Below are positions 27,138-36,953 of a stretch of 64,000 nt of DNA, piece after piece. The position numbers and the translations under genes were made by a program. The stretch lies in contig NZ_LN879452.1 in assembly GCF_001403615.1 (NCBI RefSeq), forward strand, positions 62,001-126,000, in the 5' to 3' direction. This DNA comes from Desnuesiella massiliensis. GTDB taxonomy: Bacteria > Bacillota > Clostridia > Clostridiales > Clostridiaceae. The notes under the pieces were generated by a model that was given only the letters and a program-made list of their open reading frames with translations, was not told the DNA's origin and made no database searches. Position 1 is the first letter of the stretch, and each line of letters begins with the position of its first letter.

Positions 27138-28215
27138 AGCAAAAGCCATGGATAAAAAGTATATAAATACTATAAAAGAATTTTCTATGTCCATATTATC
27201 AATTGTAGTAGCACTTTTTATATCCATATTCTTTGTTATGTGGGCATTAGATAGTGGATTTATCTCTTCTGCTGAAACACTTTTCTCTTCCATATGGCAA
27301 GGAAGTTTTGGCAGCAGCAGACAATTAATAGAAACCTTTGTATTTGCAACTCCTCTTATATTTACAGGATTAGCTCATGCCGTAGCCTTTAAAACAGGAT
27401 TGTTTAATATAGGGGTAGAAGGACAGTTTATAATAGGAATGCTTTCCGCTGAATTATTAGGACTTATACCAGGAATACCAAAACCATTGCATATAATTAT
27501 AATAATGGCAGGTGGAACCCTTGGAGGAGCCTTATGGGCAGCAATACCAGGATATTTAAAAGCTAAACTAGGTACTAACGAAGTTGTTAACACCATAATG
27601 ATGAACTTTATTGCTATGAGTTTATCAAACTACTTTACTATGGGACCCTTCCACAAACCAAGTTCAGCTAGTACTTATCCAATACAAGAAAGCGCAATGC
27701 TTACAAGATTTTTAGGAGAGACCAATAGACTTAATACAGGAATATTTGTAGCAATAATATTAGTTATATTAGTTTATATATTACTTTGGAAAACCACTAT
27801 AGGATATGAGATTCGTGCAGTAGGTATAAACCCAAGTGCAGCAGAATATGGCGGAATAGACATAAAGAAAAACATAATTTTAGCCATGGCTATATCAGGA
27901 GCTATAGCAGGTCTTGGTGGAGCTATTCATATAGCAGGAGTTCAACATCAAAACATGCAGTTATTTGGATTCCCTAACTACGGAATGGATGGAATATCTG
28001 TAGCCTTAGTGGCAAAGAGCAATCCAATTGGAGTAATATTCTCAGCTATATTATTTGGAGCATTAAACCTAAGCTCAGGAACCTTGATGCTTTTCGGAAT
28101 ACCAAAAACTATATCCTACATCATTCAAGGTATAGTAATACTATTTATAGCAGCAGGATATATATTTAAGCTAATTGGAGAAAAAAGAAAAAAGGAGGCT
28201 ACAGTAAATGAGTAG
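27130..28215 (+). CDS. nucleoside ABC transporter permease 1
   Basis: 361-residue membrane protein of the BPD_transp_2 (LivH/RbsC-like) family with about nine helices. Typical segments are 'FKTGLFNIGVEGQFIIGML' and 'LGGAIHIAGVQHQNM'. It forms a heterodimer with the next gene product. Overlaps both neighbours by 8 bases, so stoichiometric translation is likely. Confidence 0.92.
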   Translation: MSKAKAMDKKYINTIKEFSMSILSIVVALFISIFFVMWALDSGFISSAETLFSSIWQGSFGSSRQLIETFVFATPLIFTGLAHAVAFKTGLFNIGVEGQFIIGMLSAELLGLIPGIPKPLHIIIIMAGGTLGGALWAAIPGYLKAKLGTNEVVNTIMMNFIAMSLSNYFTMGPFHKPSSASTYPIQESAMLTRFLGETNRLNTGIFVAIILVILVYILLWKTTIGYEIRAVGINPSAAEYGGIDIKKNIILAMAISGAIAGLGGAIHIAGVQHQNMQLFGFPNYGMDGISVALVAKSNPIGVIFSAILFGALNLSSGTLMLFGIPKTISYIIQGIVILFIAAGYIFKLIGEKRKKEATVNE

Positions 28216-29137
28216 TTCAGTATTGATTTTAGGATTAGTCACAGCTACATTAAGACTAGCAACTCCTCTTATATTTGCATCCTTAGGTGGAGTTTTCTCT
28301 GAAAAATCTGGAGTTGTTAACATAGCCTTAGAAGGTATAATGATTGCAGGAGCTTTCTTTGCAGTATTAGGATCTCATGTAACTGGAAACCCATGGATGG
28401 GTGTGATATTTGCTATGGCTGGAGGAGCAGCTTTCGCAGCCCTTCACGCATACTTGAGTATACACCTACAAGCGGATCAAGTAGTATCAGGGGTAGCTAT
28501 CAATGTATTCTCAGCAGCTTTTATAAGCTACCTAGTATTCAAGGTTTTTGGAACACCTTCACAAACAAATACAGTAACAGCATTACCTTATCCAGTAGAA
28601 TTCTTTAGCAAGATACCGGTAATAGGAAAATTCTTAGCAGAGTTAAACTGGTTTGTATGGATAGCCCTAATATTGGTATTTGTATCTCACTATTTACTAT
28701 ATAAAACACCATTAGGCTTAAGAATAAGAGCTGTAGGAGAACATCCAAAGGCAGCAGATACCTTAGGAATAAGCGTATATGGTATAAGATATTTATCTGT
28801 AATAATATCAGGAGTTTTAGGTGGACTAGGTGGAGCTACTCTATCCATAGGTATAATGAATCTTTATAGAGAAAACATGGTAAGTGGTAGAGGTTTTATA
28901 GCCCTAGCAGCTATGATCTTCGGTAACTGGAAGCCTAAGAATGCAATGCTTGCATGTATGCTATTTGGATTTGCAGAATCCTTACAGCTATATGCAAAGG
29001 GCTTTGGCTGGAGAATACCAGGAGAGTTCTATGAAGCATTCCCTTATCTTTTAACAATGCTTGTACTTGCAGGTTTTGTTGGAAAAACTCAAGCACCAGC
29101 AGCAGATGGTGTACCATATAGAAAAGGCGAAAGATAA
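28208..29137 (+). CDS. nucleoside ABC transporter permease 2
   Basis: 309 residues, about eight helices, the second BPD_transp_2 subunit ('SGVVNIALEGIMIAGAFFAV'). It completes a BmpA-NupABC-type importer. The operon ends here: the following 210 bases contain a nested palindrome which may terminate transcription. Confidence 0.92.
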   Translation: MSSSVLILGLVTATLRLATPLIFASLGGVFSEKSGVVNIALEGIMIAGAFFAVLGSHVTGNPWMGVIFAMAGGAAFAALHAYLSIHLQADQVVSGVAINVFSAAFISYLVFKVFGTPSQTNTVTALPYPVEFFSKIPVIGKFLAELNWFVWIALILVFVSHYLLYKTPLGLRIRAVGEHPKAADTLGISVYGIRYLSVIISGVLGGLGGATLSIGIMNLYRENMVSGRGFIALAAMIFGNWKPKNAMLACMLFGFAESLQLYAKGFGWRIPGEFYEAFPYLLTMLVLAGFVGKTQAPAADGVPYRKGER

Positions 29138-29141
29138 AAAA

Positions 29142-29310
29142 GCGAAGGCTTAATTAATGCACAATTCACAATGCACAATGCACAATTGAGGATGCTTTTC
29201 TTAGCGAAGCTAAGAAAAAGCTGTAATTTAAATTATTTTTTCTAAGAGAAAAAATAGTTACCTTAATTGTGAATTGTGAACTGTGTATTGTGAATTGACA
29301 AAACCTTCGC
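29142..29310. repeat. 169-bp nested palindromic repeat element
   Basis: Outer arms GCGAAGG (29142-29148) and CCTTCGC (29304-29310). Inside are short direct repeats of ACAATGC on the left, answered by TTGTGAA repeats in inverse orientation on the right. At the centre are two perfect hairpins, TTTTCTTAGC-GAA-GCTAAGAAAA (29196-29218) and TATTTTTTCT-AAG-AGAAAAAATA (about 29233-29255). The layout fits a small non-autonomous repeat sitting at the operon end; it could also serve as terminator. Confidence 0.75.
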
Positions 29311-29355
29311 ATTTTTAGACCCAAAAATACAGAAATTAGTTGAAGGATGATATGT

Positions 29356-29853
29356 ATGAGTTTAATATTTGTAGGTATTAGTAGTGGTATAATTGCAGCA
29401 ATATGGGCAGCAGGAAGCATGACTCTAAAGCTTGGAACCTTTGCAGGCTTTTTAGCTTGGTCTACCTATTTTGCAGCAGGCAGAGGAAAAAAAGCCTTAA
29501 AAATAGGATTAATAACTAATTTAAGTGGTATATTGTGGGGATTTCTTGAGGTGCAAATGAGCATATTAATAGCACCATATATTGGAGATATACCAGCTAT
29601 AGCTATTGCAACTGGGTTAGGCTCGGCTCTAATATGCTTAAAAGCTAAGATTCCAGTATTCTCCTTCATACCAGGAACCTTCATAGGATGTTCTGCATAT
29701 TTTGCAGCAGGGCAAGATTTAAAAGTAGCTATGATTTCTATGATATGTGGATCTTTACTAGGATATGCTTCAGACAGGTTTGCTGATGTTTTATCAAAGA
29801 TCACTATAGTAGATAAAAAGAAATATATTAATATAGAAAATAAATCTCTATAA
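29356..29853 (+). CDS. DUF1097 membrane protein
   Basis: A 165-residue protein with five hydrophobic segments rich in Gly/Ala; 'GFLAWSTYFAAGRGKKALKI' is characteristic of DUF1097 (E. coli YcdZ type). Function unknown. ATG 29356 was chosen over 29347 for better spacing from GAAGGATG. Convergent with the UbiB-like gene. Confidence 0.75.
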   Translation: MSLIFVGISSGIIAAIWAAGSMTLKLGTFAGFLAWSTYFAAGRGKKALKIGLITNLSGILWGFLEVQMSILIAPYIGDIPAIAIATGLGSALICLKAKIPVFSFIPGTFIGCSAYFAAGQDLKVAMISMICGSLLGYASDRFADVLSKITIVDKKKYINIENKSL

Positions 29854-29882
29854 CTCTTAGAAGCGATGCAGTTGAATAAAAA

Positions 29883-29917
29883 ATAACCTGATAAAAAGTA
29901 CATCAGGTTATTTTTTA
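29883..29917. terminator. bidirectional terminator
   Basis: AATAACCTGAT / ATCAGGTTATT stem flanked by A- and T-runs between convergent genes. Confidence 0.85.
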
Positions 29918-31510
29918 CATCATACCAGATTTAAGTATGGATATAAGCAGCCATAAGCCCATGATTCCAGCAGCAAAGAATCCAAAAACTCCTATGATAG
30001 ATAATCCATAGACCCTAGGTCCTATATCTGAATTTAAAATAAGAGAAGAGCCTATAATAAGGGAAGATACTACTAGTCCAAATACCATTCTATTTACCAT
30101 CTTGTTAAGGGAAATAAGGGGCTTATCTAAATTTTTGTGCTCTAATTGCACCTTAGCCCTTCCGCTTAATATACTATCAGCTAACTCAACCATTTTACTT
30201 GGTAATTTGTAAGCATTTTTCCCCCAAGTATAAGATTTTAATAAGGCATCTTGTAAATTAAAGTCTAAATCCATTTTATTATTTGCTTGTACAAAAGGTA
30301 TGGCAATATCGATTATCTTTATGCCAGGATTTAATTTTGTTATAACTCCTTCTATGATTACGAAGCTTCTAATTACTAAGGTTAAATCCTTGGGAAACTG
30401 TATATTATTGCGTTTAGCCGTTTCAAAAACCTCTTGAAGCATAAGAGAAATCTTTAGATTTTCTAAAGATGTATATAGATAGTTAGCAAAAAGATAATCA
30501 ATATCTTCATAGAGCTGATTTCTATCTATATAGCCTTTTTTAATTCCTATGGACATAAATACCCCAATGAGTTTGTTGATATCCTGAGAAGCCACAGCTA
30601 TCAATGCATCGTTTAAAGCATCTCTTATACCCTTTGTTAGATTTCCCATGATACCAAAGTCAATAAAACATATTTTACCGTCCCTTATTAGAATATTCCC
30701 AGGATGAGGATCACCGTGAAAAAAACCATCATTAAAAACTTGTTTTAAAAAGCCAAGAGTAAGCTTTTTAGATAGGTCCTCTAAATCATAGGAGCCTTCT
30801 TCAAGTTTGTTAAGATTATCTATCTTAAAGCCCTCTATTCTTTCGAGGACTATAACCTTAGCACTGCTTAATTCATCAACAATATAAGGAGCATATAAAA
30901 AGGCCACTTCCTTATTTATCTCACTAAATTTATTTATATTCTTTGCCTCATTTTTAAAATCCAATTCAAGCTTAGTGGAAAAGGCTATTTCATTTAAAGC
31001 TTCAATAGGATCTATAAGGGCACCATCAAACCTCGCTTTGGTGAGCTTTGCAATTTTATATAGTATGGATATATCTAAGTGCATCTTTTGAGCTATATCT
31101 GGTCTTTGAACTTTAACAATGACCTTCCTGCCATCTTTTAAAACTGCTTTATGCACCTGAGCAATAGAAGCAGATGCTAGAGGCTTTTTATCGAAGTAAA
31201 GAAAGCTTTCTTCGATTTCTCTGTTAAATTCCCCTGAAAATACTTTATTTATGCTTTCAAAGGATTCAGGAATTACATTATCTTGCAGCTTAGTCAACTC
31301 AAATATATACTCTTGAGGAAGAATATCTGGTCTAGTACTTAGGATTTGACCTATTTTTACGAAGGTTGGCCCTAGTTCCTCAAAGGCTTTTCTAAGATTT
31401 TGAGGAAAGGTTTCTTGCTTTTTAATTTTACTATCTATCAAAAAACCAAAACCGTAATAAGCAAGTACCTTTACAATTTCTCTAAATCTTTGAGAAGAGT
31501 TTTTATACAT
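29915..31510 (-). CDS. ABC1/UbiB-family atypical kinase
   Basis: 531 residues. Hallmarks of the UbiB/ADCK family: 'GPTFVKIGQILSTR' (KxGQ motif, about 49-62), 'GFFHGDPHPGNIL' as the catalytic loop, 'CFIDFGIMG' as the metal-binding DFG-like motif, and two C-terminal transmembrane helices (about 470-525). In proteobacteria the family supports ubiquinone synthesis; anaerobic clostridia make none, so the role here is unknown. It is downstream of a phasin-like gene in the same direction. Confidence 0.88.
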   Translation of the reverse strand: MYKNSSQRFREIVKVLAYYGFGFLIDSKIKKQETFPQNLRKAFEELGPTFVKIGQILSTRPDILPQEYIFELTKLQDNVIPESFESINKVFSGEFNREIEESFLYFDKKPLASASIAQVHKAVLKDGRKVIVKVQRPDIAQKMHLDISILYKIAKLTKARFDGALIDPIEALNEIAFSTKLELDFKNEAKNINKFSEINKEVAFLYAPYIVDELSSAKVIVLERIEGFKIDNLNKLEEGSYDLEDLSKKLTLGFLKQVFNDGFFHGDPHPGNILIRDGKICFIDFGIMGNLTKGIRDALNDALIAVASQDINKLIGVFMSIGIKKGYIDRNQLYEDIDYLFANYLYTSLENLKISLMLQEVFETAKRNNIQFPKDLTLVIRSFVIIEGVITKLNPGIKIIDIAIPFVQANNKMDLDFNLQDALLKSYTWGKNAYKLPSKMVELADSILSGRAKVQLEHKNLDKPLISLNKMVNRMVFGLVVSSLIIGSSLILNSDIGPRVYGLSIIGVFGFFAAGIMGLWLLISILKSGMM

Positions 31511-31538
31511 ATATTACCTCTTTCCTTATGAATAGTTT

Positions 31539-31559
31539 AAAAGCCCTAAATAGGGCTTT
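31539..31559 (-). terminator. short hairpin between phasin-like and UbiB-like genes
   Basis: AAAGCCCTATTTAGGGCTTT on the minus strand, with only a weak T-run; possibly an attenuator between the two genes. Confidence 0.5.
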
Positions 31560-31569
31560 GGTGGTATAG

Positions 31570-31890
31570 TTATTGAGCTTCATTAGAAGCTAGTTTTTCT
31601 TCTAATATAGTAATTCTTTGCTTTAATTCTTCTACGTCTTCTTTTGTAGCTAAGTTCATCTCTACTAATAGTGCTTTTATATCATTCTTTGATAAGGGCA
31701 TTACCTTTTCAGATAGTTTTTCCCCAGTATCCTTAAGGTTTCTCTTTAGTTCTTGGGTTAACTCCTTACCCTCATCCATAGTAAGTTTACCTTTTTCAAC
31801 CATTTCATCTATTACAACTGATGCTTTTTCATAAGTGTAAGCCACAGAACCAATACCAGCTAAAAATATTTTTTTTAGTTCATCCATCAT
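31570..31890 (-). CDS. phasin-like coiled-coil protein
   Basis: 106 residues, predicted almost wholly helical, with 'VIDEMVEKGKLTMDEGKELT' near the N-terminus and a C-terminal Leu/Ile heptad 'VEELKQRITILEEKLA'. It resembles the short PhaF/PhaI-like proteins that bacteria often encode beside UbiB kinases. Polyhydroxyalkanoate genes are not in the window, so the annotation concerns fold only. ATG 31890 has GGAGGGA; the TTG at 31905 is inside that site. Confidence 0.7.
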   Translation of the reverse strand: MMDELKKIFLAGIGSVAYTYEKASVVIDEMVEKGKLTMDEGKELTQELKRNLKDTGEKLSEKVMPLSKNDIKALLVEMNLATKEDVEELKQRITILEEKLASNEAQ

Positions 31891-32152
31891 AAAATATCCC
31901 TCCAAAAATCTTTTCTATATAGCATTTACATTCTATGACTAAATTATACTACAATGAGACAATATATAAAGTAAATAATGTGAATATTTACATAAAATTT
32001 CTCTGTATACGTTTTCTTTATGTGTTCACTTAACCTGATTTTTATGTTATTATTGATGTAATGCATCTTCAAAAGAGTACCCAGCGTACTGTATATTTGG
32101 CTAGTTATTTTTTGCAGATGCCTAACAATTCGTTTATAGAAAGGGAATTTAT

Positions 32153-33010
32153 ATGGCTGGAAGTTTAATAAAGATCAAGGGGATTATTGATAAATTAAGT
32201 ACTGCAGAAAGAAAAATAGCTACCTATATTTTAGCCCACCCCACAGAAATATCCAAACTGTCCATTGGAGAGTTGGCCCAAAAGAGCGGAGCTAGCGAAG
32301 CCACTGTAGTGAGATTTTGCAGAATACTTGATTATGATGGTTATAAGGATTTTAAAATAGATATAACTAGAGACATTGCTTACATGGAAAAAGATACTGC
32401 TCACGAAAAGTACTCAGATATAGAGCTTGGAGATAACATAGAGGCCATTATAAGAAATGTGAGCTATAACAACAGGAAAGCTATAGAAAACACTTTAGAA
32501 ATCTTATCAATTCCTCAGATAGAAAAAGCTATAGAAGTTTTAGATAGAGCTGAAAGAATTGAATTTTATGGAGTTGGGGCTTCATACATAATAGCCTTAG
32601 ATGCTTTCCAAAAGTTTTGCAGGATAAATAAAATAGTTAATGCTCATTCAGATAGTCATATGCAGGTAATGTCAGCTACCAATCTTAAGAAGGGGGATGT
32701 GGCTGTAGCCATATCTTATTCTGGAGAGACTAAGGAAACTTATGATGCAATAAAGATTGCTAAGGGGTCAAAAGCTACTACTATAAGCATAACTAAGTAT
32801 GGTCAAAGCTCTATAAGCGATTTATGTGACATAAATCTATTTGTAGCATCACCAGAAATAGCGGTAAGAAGTGGTGCTATGTCTTCAAGAATAGCTCAAT
32901 TAAACATAATAGACATCCTTTTTGCAGGGGTAGCAAGCAAGAATTTTGACGATATACAAAGATATTTAGAAAGTACTAGAGAGGTAGTTAAGCTTAAAAA
33001 GTTAAAATAA
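32153..33010 (+). CDS. RpiR/MurR-family regulator with SIS domain
   Basis: 285 residues. N-terminal HTH_6 domain with 'LSIGELAQKSGASEATVVRF' (about 36-55), then a SIS phosphosugar-binding domain (about 125-260) with 'YGVGASYIIALDAF' and 'ISYSGETKET'. It senses a phosphosugar or aminosugar phosphate. It stands alone, so the target is unclear. Confidence 0.9.
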   Translation: MAGSLIKIKGIIDKLSTAERKIATYILAHPTEISKLSIGELAQKSGASEATVVRFCRILDYDGYKDFKIDITRDIAYMEKDTAHEKYSDIELGDNIEAIIRNVSYNNRKAIENTLEILSIPQIEKAIEVLDRAERIEFYGVGASYIIALDAFQKFCRINKIVNAHSDSHMQVMSATNLKKGDVAVAISYSGETKETYDAIKIAKGSKATTISITKYGQSSISDLCDINLFVASPEIAVRSGAMSSRIAQLNIIDILFAGVASKNFDDIQRYLESTREVVKLKKLK

Positions 33011-33024
33011 GAGCTCTTAAGAAA

Positions 33025-33072
33025 AATAACCAATATCCCTATATAAAGCGGTCAGGGATATTGGTTATTTTA
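33025..33072. terminator. bidirectional terminator
   Basis: AATAACCAATATCCCT and its complement AGGGATATTGGTTATT form a long stem between convergent genes. Confidence 0.9.
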
Positions 33073-33075
33073 ATT

Positions 33076-34854
33076 TTATAAAGATTTAGTTGCTTCTTTT
33101 AACCATTGAGCTTCCTCTTTATTTAGGAAAGGAGACAGCTTTTCATAAACTTGTTTATGATATTCATTTAACCATTGAATTTCTTCAGGGCTTAAAAGCT
33201 CTATAACTATACCTTCTAAATCAATAGGACAGAAGGATATGGTTTCAAAGCTTAAGAATTCTCCAAATTCAGTAGTTTCATTTTCTGCTACAAGAAGAGT
33301 GTTCTCAATTCTTATACCATGTTTTCCTTCTTTATATATTCCAGGCTCATTGGTGATGATCATGCCTTTTTCTAATGTAAAGGTATTAGTAACTTGATGG
33401 AATCTTTGAGGTTCCTCATGGACAGTGGAGAAGAATCCCACTCCATGACCAGTACCGCATTTATAGTCCAATCCTAAATCCCAAAGAGGTTTTCTTGCTA
33501 TAATATCTAAGTTAGAGCCCGTAGCTCCATATAAGAATTTTAATCTTGAAAGACTTATCATGGCTTTTAGAACTAGAGTAAAGTCTCTCTTTTCCTCCTC
33601 AGTTAATGCTCCTAAAGCAATAGTTCTTGTAATGTCAGTGGTTCCATTTAAATATTGTCCGCCAGAATCTACAAGAAAATATCCCTGATTTTTTAAGCTA
33701 TAGGTAATTTCAGGAGTGGCTTTATAATGCATCATGGCAGCATGATCTTTATAACCAGCTATAGTATCAAAGCTAGTACCTACAAAGAGTTCTCTTTCTT
33801 TCCTATAGTTTAGTAGTTTATTTTCTGCATCTATTTCAGTTAAGGAAGAACCTTTTTTAACCTCTTCCTTTATCCATTTAATAAACCTAACCATGGCTAC
33901 GGAATCATTAATATGACATTTTCTTAAATTCTCTATTTCAACTTCATTTTTTATTGCTTTTATAAGAGTGGTTAAGTTCTTTTCTTCTACTTTTTCTATT
34001 TCTTTGTGTAGTGAGTTAAACAAGCTTGCATTTAGTTTATTAGGATCATATATTGACTTATTATCCTTATGAAGCTTACTTAAGAATTCATTTATAGATT
34101 CATAGCTGCAAAGATTAATTTTATCCTTCATTAGAATCTCAGATATTTCATTGCTAACTTTATATAGATCTATAAATAGCCAAGCTTCTTCAAGACCCAC
34201 TATAGCATAGGAAGTAACAAAAGGATTATTCTTTACATCGCAGCCTCTAATATTAAATAACCATGCTATATCATCTAAAGAGGCTATTATATAATAATCT
34301 ACTTCTTTTTCTTTCATTATTTCCCTAACTTCGCTTAGCTTTTGTACTCTAGACTTACCAGCATATATAACCTCATGAATAAAGATAGGATCCTTAGGTA
34401 TAGCAGGTCTGTCAGCCCACAAATCTTTAATTAAATCTATAAAATTTAGGTTTATATTTTTTAATTTGAATTTTTGCTCCATCTCTTTTAGTGTAGAAAT
34501 AGATATAACTCTTCCATCAAAGCCTACAGTAGCCCCTTTATTTAGAACCTTTTTTAACCAATCTATATGACTAGGAGTAGAAGGTAAACCCATTTTGAAT
34601 AATTTAATGCCTGTATTCTCTAATTGTTTTTCTGCTTGGATATAGTATCTTCCATCAGTCCAAAGACCAGCTTCTTCTTTAGTAACTACTAAAGTTCCTG
34701 CGGAACCAGTAAAGCCAGATAACCATTGTCTACTTTTCCAATGCTCTGCTACATATTCACTCTGGTGAGCATCTGCACTTGGAATTATATAGGCATCCAG
34801 GTTATTCTTAGCCATGAGCTTTCTTAGCGCTTCTATTTTTTCACGAATTTCCAA
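33076..34854 (-). CDS. Xaa-Pro aminopeptidase, M24B family
   Basis: Removes an N-terminal residue preceding proline. 592 residues, the long three-domain form: two creatinase-like N-terminal domains (about 1-300) and a C-terminal pita-bread metallopeptidase. Metal ligands are visible in 'FLVDSGGQYLNGTTDITRTI' (two Asp), 'GTGHGVGFFSTVHE' (His), 'TNEPGIYKEGKHGIRIEN' and 'LLVAENE'. Cytoplasmic, no signal peptide. Confidence 0.92.
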   Translation of the reverse strand: MEIREKIEALRKLMAKNNLDAYIIPSADAHQSEYVAEHWKSRQWLSGFTGSAGTLVVTKEEAGLWTDGRYYIQAEKQLENTGIKLFKMGLPSTPSHIDWLKKVLNKGATVGFDGRVISISTLKEMEQKFKLKNINLNFIDLIKDLWADRPAIPKDPIFIHEVIYAGKSRVQKLSEVREIMKEKEVDYYIIASLDDIAWLFNIRGCDVKNNPFVTSYAIVGLEEAWLFIDLYKVSNEISEILMKDKINLCSYESINEFLSKLHKDNKSIYDPNKLNASLFNSLHKEIEKVEEKNLTTLIKAIKNEVEIENLRKCHINDSVAMVRFIKWIKEEVKKGSSLTEIDAENKLLNYRKERELFVGTSFDTIAGYKDHAAMMHYKATPEITYSLKNQGYFLVDSGGQYLNGTTDITRTIALGALTEEEKRDFTLVLKAMISLSRLKFLYGATGSNLDIIARKPLWDLGLDYKCGTGHGVGFFSTVHEEPQRFHQVTNTFTLEKGMIITNEPGIYKEGKHGIRIENTLLVAENETTEFGEFLSFETISFCPIDLEGIVIELLSPEEIQWLNEYHKQVYEKLSPFLNKEEAQWLKEATKSL

Positions 34855-34896
34855 ATTAATTCCCCCTTGCTTTTTATTTATATATAGATATAGGAA

Positions 34897-34932
34897 ACAA
34901 CTGCAACAAATTTTAACACTTATTGCAGTTGT
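34897..34932 (-). terminator. terminator of the carboxyltransferase gene
   Basis: ACAACTGCAA and TTGCAGTTGT form a perfect 10-bp stem just after the stop. Confidence 0.8.
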
Positions 34933-34942
34933 CTTATTAATT

Positions 34943-36331
34943 TTATATTACGTCAGCTTTAATATCTTCTCTTAATTGATCTACAGAAGGATTTTTCTTT
35001 TTGTTTTTAATAAAGTCCTCAGCTATTTGAGGGAAAAGTATATAGGAAAGTACATCCTCATCGCTGCTTGTTAAATCCTTTAGCTCCTCTTTAGTTTTTT
35101 CAAAGATAGGCTCTAAATTATCAGCGAATCTTCCTTCAATTGGAGTTTCTTCTCCCAAAGCTTTCTTAGATAATTCAGCGTTAATTTCGCCAGGAGCCTT
35201 ACCATATTCACCCTTACAGTAAGCTTTTACCTCTTTCAATATCATTTTATATCTTTCACCAGTAAGTATATTTACAGTAGCTTGAGTTCCTACCATTTGA
35301 CTCATAGGAGTTACTAGTGGAGGATAACCTAAATCTTCTCTAACTCTTGGCACCTCATTCAATACTTCATCCAGCTTATCTATAGCATTTTGAGCCTTTA
35401 GCTGAGATATCATGTTTGAAAGCATACCACCAGGAATTTGATAGGTTAAAGCTTCTGGCTGTGGAGTGAGCACTTTAGCATCTAATTCCCCGGTTTTAAT
35501 AAAATGATCTCTTACAGGTTTAAAGAAATCATTGATTCTTTTTAATGAATCTGCCTTAAGCCCAGTGTCAAAGCCAGCACTCTGTAAAGCAAAATGAAGA
35601 CTTTCTGTTGGAGGCTGAGCTGTACCGCTAGAAAAAGCAGAGATAGAGCAATCTATACCATCTACCCCAGCTTCAGCTGCTTTTAAGTAAGCCATTTCTG
35701 CCAAACCATTAGTAGAATGAGAGTGAAGATAAACAGGAATATTAGTAGCCTCTTTAATGTTTTTTACTATATCGTAAGCAGTTTGAGGCATTATAAGCCC
35801 AGCCATGTCTTTTAGACATATAGAATCAGCTCCCATATTTTCTAGCTGTTTTGCAAGCTTTGTATAGCTCTCAATATCATGTATAGGACTCACTGTATAA
35901 ACTATGGTACCTTGAGCGTGAGCTCCTTGCTTTTTCGTTTCATCCATAGCTACTTCTATATTTCTAAAGTCATTTAAAGCGTCAAATATTCTTAGTATAT
36001 CCATACCATGATATACTGACATCTTTATAAAATTACGAACAACATCATCAGGATAATGCTTGTAGCCTAATATATTTTGGCCTCTTAAAAGCATTTGTAG
36101 TGGTGTGTTTTTAGCAACCATTTTAATTTTTCTTAATCTTTCCCATGGATCTTCATTAAGATATCGTATACAAGAGTCGAAGGTTGCTCCACCCCAGCAT
36201 TCTAATGAATGATATCCTGCATTGTCTAATTCATGTAGTATAGGAGCAAATTGATCAAAAGATAGTCTGGTAGCTATAAGAGATTGATTGGCATCTCTTA
36301 ACACTGTTTCAGTCATATGTATTTTTTTCAT
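34943..36331 (-). CDS. oxaloacetate decarboxylase alpha / pyruvate carboxylase subunit B-type carboxyltransferase
   Basis: 462-residue biotin-dependent carboxyltransferase. The HMGL-like barrel begins 'MTETVLRDANQSLIATRL', and the carboxylated-Lys region is 'ADSICLKDMAG'. A PYC_OADA domain follows (about 320-440). No C-terminal biotinyl domain with MKM is present, so the carrier must be a separate protein encoded elsewhere. Whether it works as a decarboxylase, pyruvate carboxylase or transcarboxylase cannot be told. ATG 36331 is preceded by AGAGGTGAT; the ORF start at 36340 is inside that site. Confidence 0.88.
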   Translation of the reverse strand: MKKIHMTETVLRDANQSLIATRLSFDQFAPILHELDNAGYHSLECWGGATFDSCIRYLNEDPWERLRKIKMVAKNTPLQMLLRGQNILGYKHYPDDVVRNFIKMSVYHGMDILRIFDALNDFRNIEVAMDETKKQGAHAQGTIVYTVSPIHDIESYTKLAKQLENMGADSICLKDMAGLIMPQTAYDIVKNIKEATNIPVYLHSHSTNGLAEMAYLKAAEAGVDGIDCSISAFSSGTAQPPTESLHFALQSAGFDTGLKADSLKRINDFFKPVRDHFIKTGELDAKVLTPQPEALTYQIPGGMLSNMISQLKAQNAIDKLDEVLNEVPRVREDLGYPPLVTPMSQMVGTQATVNILTGERYKMILKEVKAYCKGEYGKAPGEINAELSKKALGEETPIEGRFADNLEPIFEKTKEELKDLTSSDEDVLSYILFPQIAEDFIKNKKKNPSVDQLREDIKADVI

Positions 36332-36394
36332 AAATATCACCTCTAGAAAAAGATTTTACAATCTTATATTTCATTTTACCATAAAAAAGAATAA

Positions 36395-36446
36395 AAATCT
36401 GCAATAATTCAATTATTTTTCAGAAAAAAAGAACTATTACAGATTT
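36395..36446 (-). terminator. imperfect terminator hairpin after the DUF2721 gene
   Basis: AATCTGCAATAATTC pairs with GAACTATTACAGATT (two wobble or mismatched positions). Confidence 0.5.
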
Positions 36447-36458
36447 AGTTAGACTCAA

Positions 36459-36851
36459 TTATTTTAATATATTATCATCTATCTCTAAGGTTAAAGCTTT
36501 TATAGATATTTGAACCTCATATATAGATAAGGCTAAGGAAGTCATTAAAAATATTAAACTTAATCCAAAGCTGGCCTCGCCTAAAAATAGTTTTCTTCTA
36601 AATATAGAAAACATACTCAAAACACATAAAAAGAAAGCACTTACTCCAAAAATCTGCATATTTCTTATGATTTTTATCCTCTTTCTTAAGTTTATAATCT
36701 GAGCTAATATTATAGGATCATGTTTTTCTTTATACTTTTCGTTTAAATCTCTAATTAAAGCTGCTAAAGCTAAAAATCTATTGGTATAAGCAAGAAGCAA
36801 TAAAGATATAGCGGGAAAAAGTAAAGCAGGTGTTGTTAAAGTTAACTCCAT
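36459..36851 (-). CDS. DUF2721 membrane protein
   Basis: 130 residues with an N-terminal helix 'ALLFPAISLLLLAYTNRFL', a charged loop, and two further helices (about 68-85 and 95-112). The layout matches DUF2721. Function unknown; monocistronic. Confidence 0.72.
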   Translation of the reverse strand: MELTLTTPALLFPAISLLLLAYTNRFLALAALIRDLNEKYKEKHDPIILAQIINLRKRIKIIRNMQIFGVSAFFLCVLSMFSIFRRKLFLGEASFGLSLIFLMTSLALSIYEVQISIKALTLEIDDNILK

Positions 36852-36953
36852 AACCGTCTCTCCTTTTGTTAATAGATATTATTAATAAATAGTACTTAAT
36901 ATATTATATAACAGAATGATATCCATTAAAATATTTCATTGCTAATACGTATT

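Noticed and set aside
29466..29903. A 145-codon minus-strand frame over the DUF1097 gene
   Set aside because: It opens over the helices of the opposite gene, has no family resemblance and runs through the terminator.
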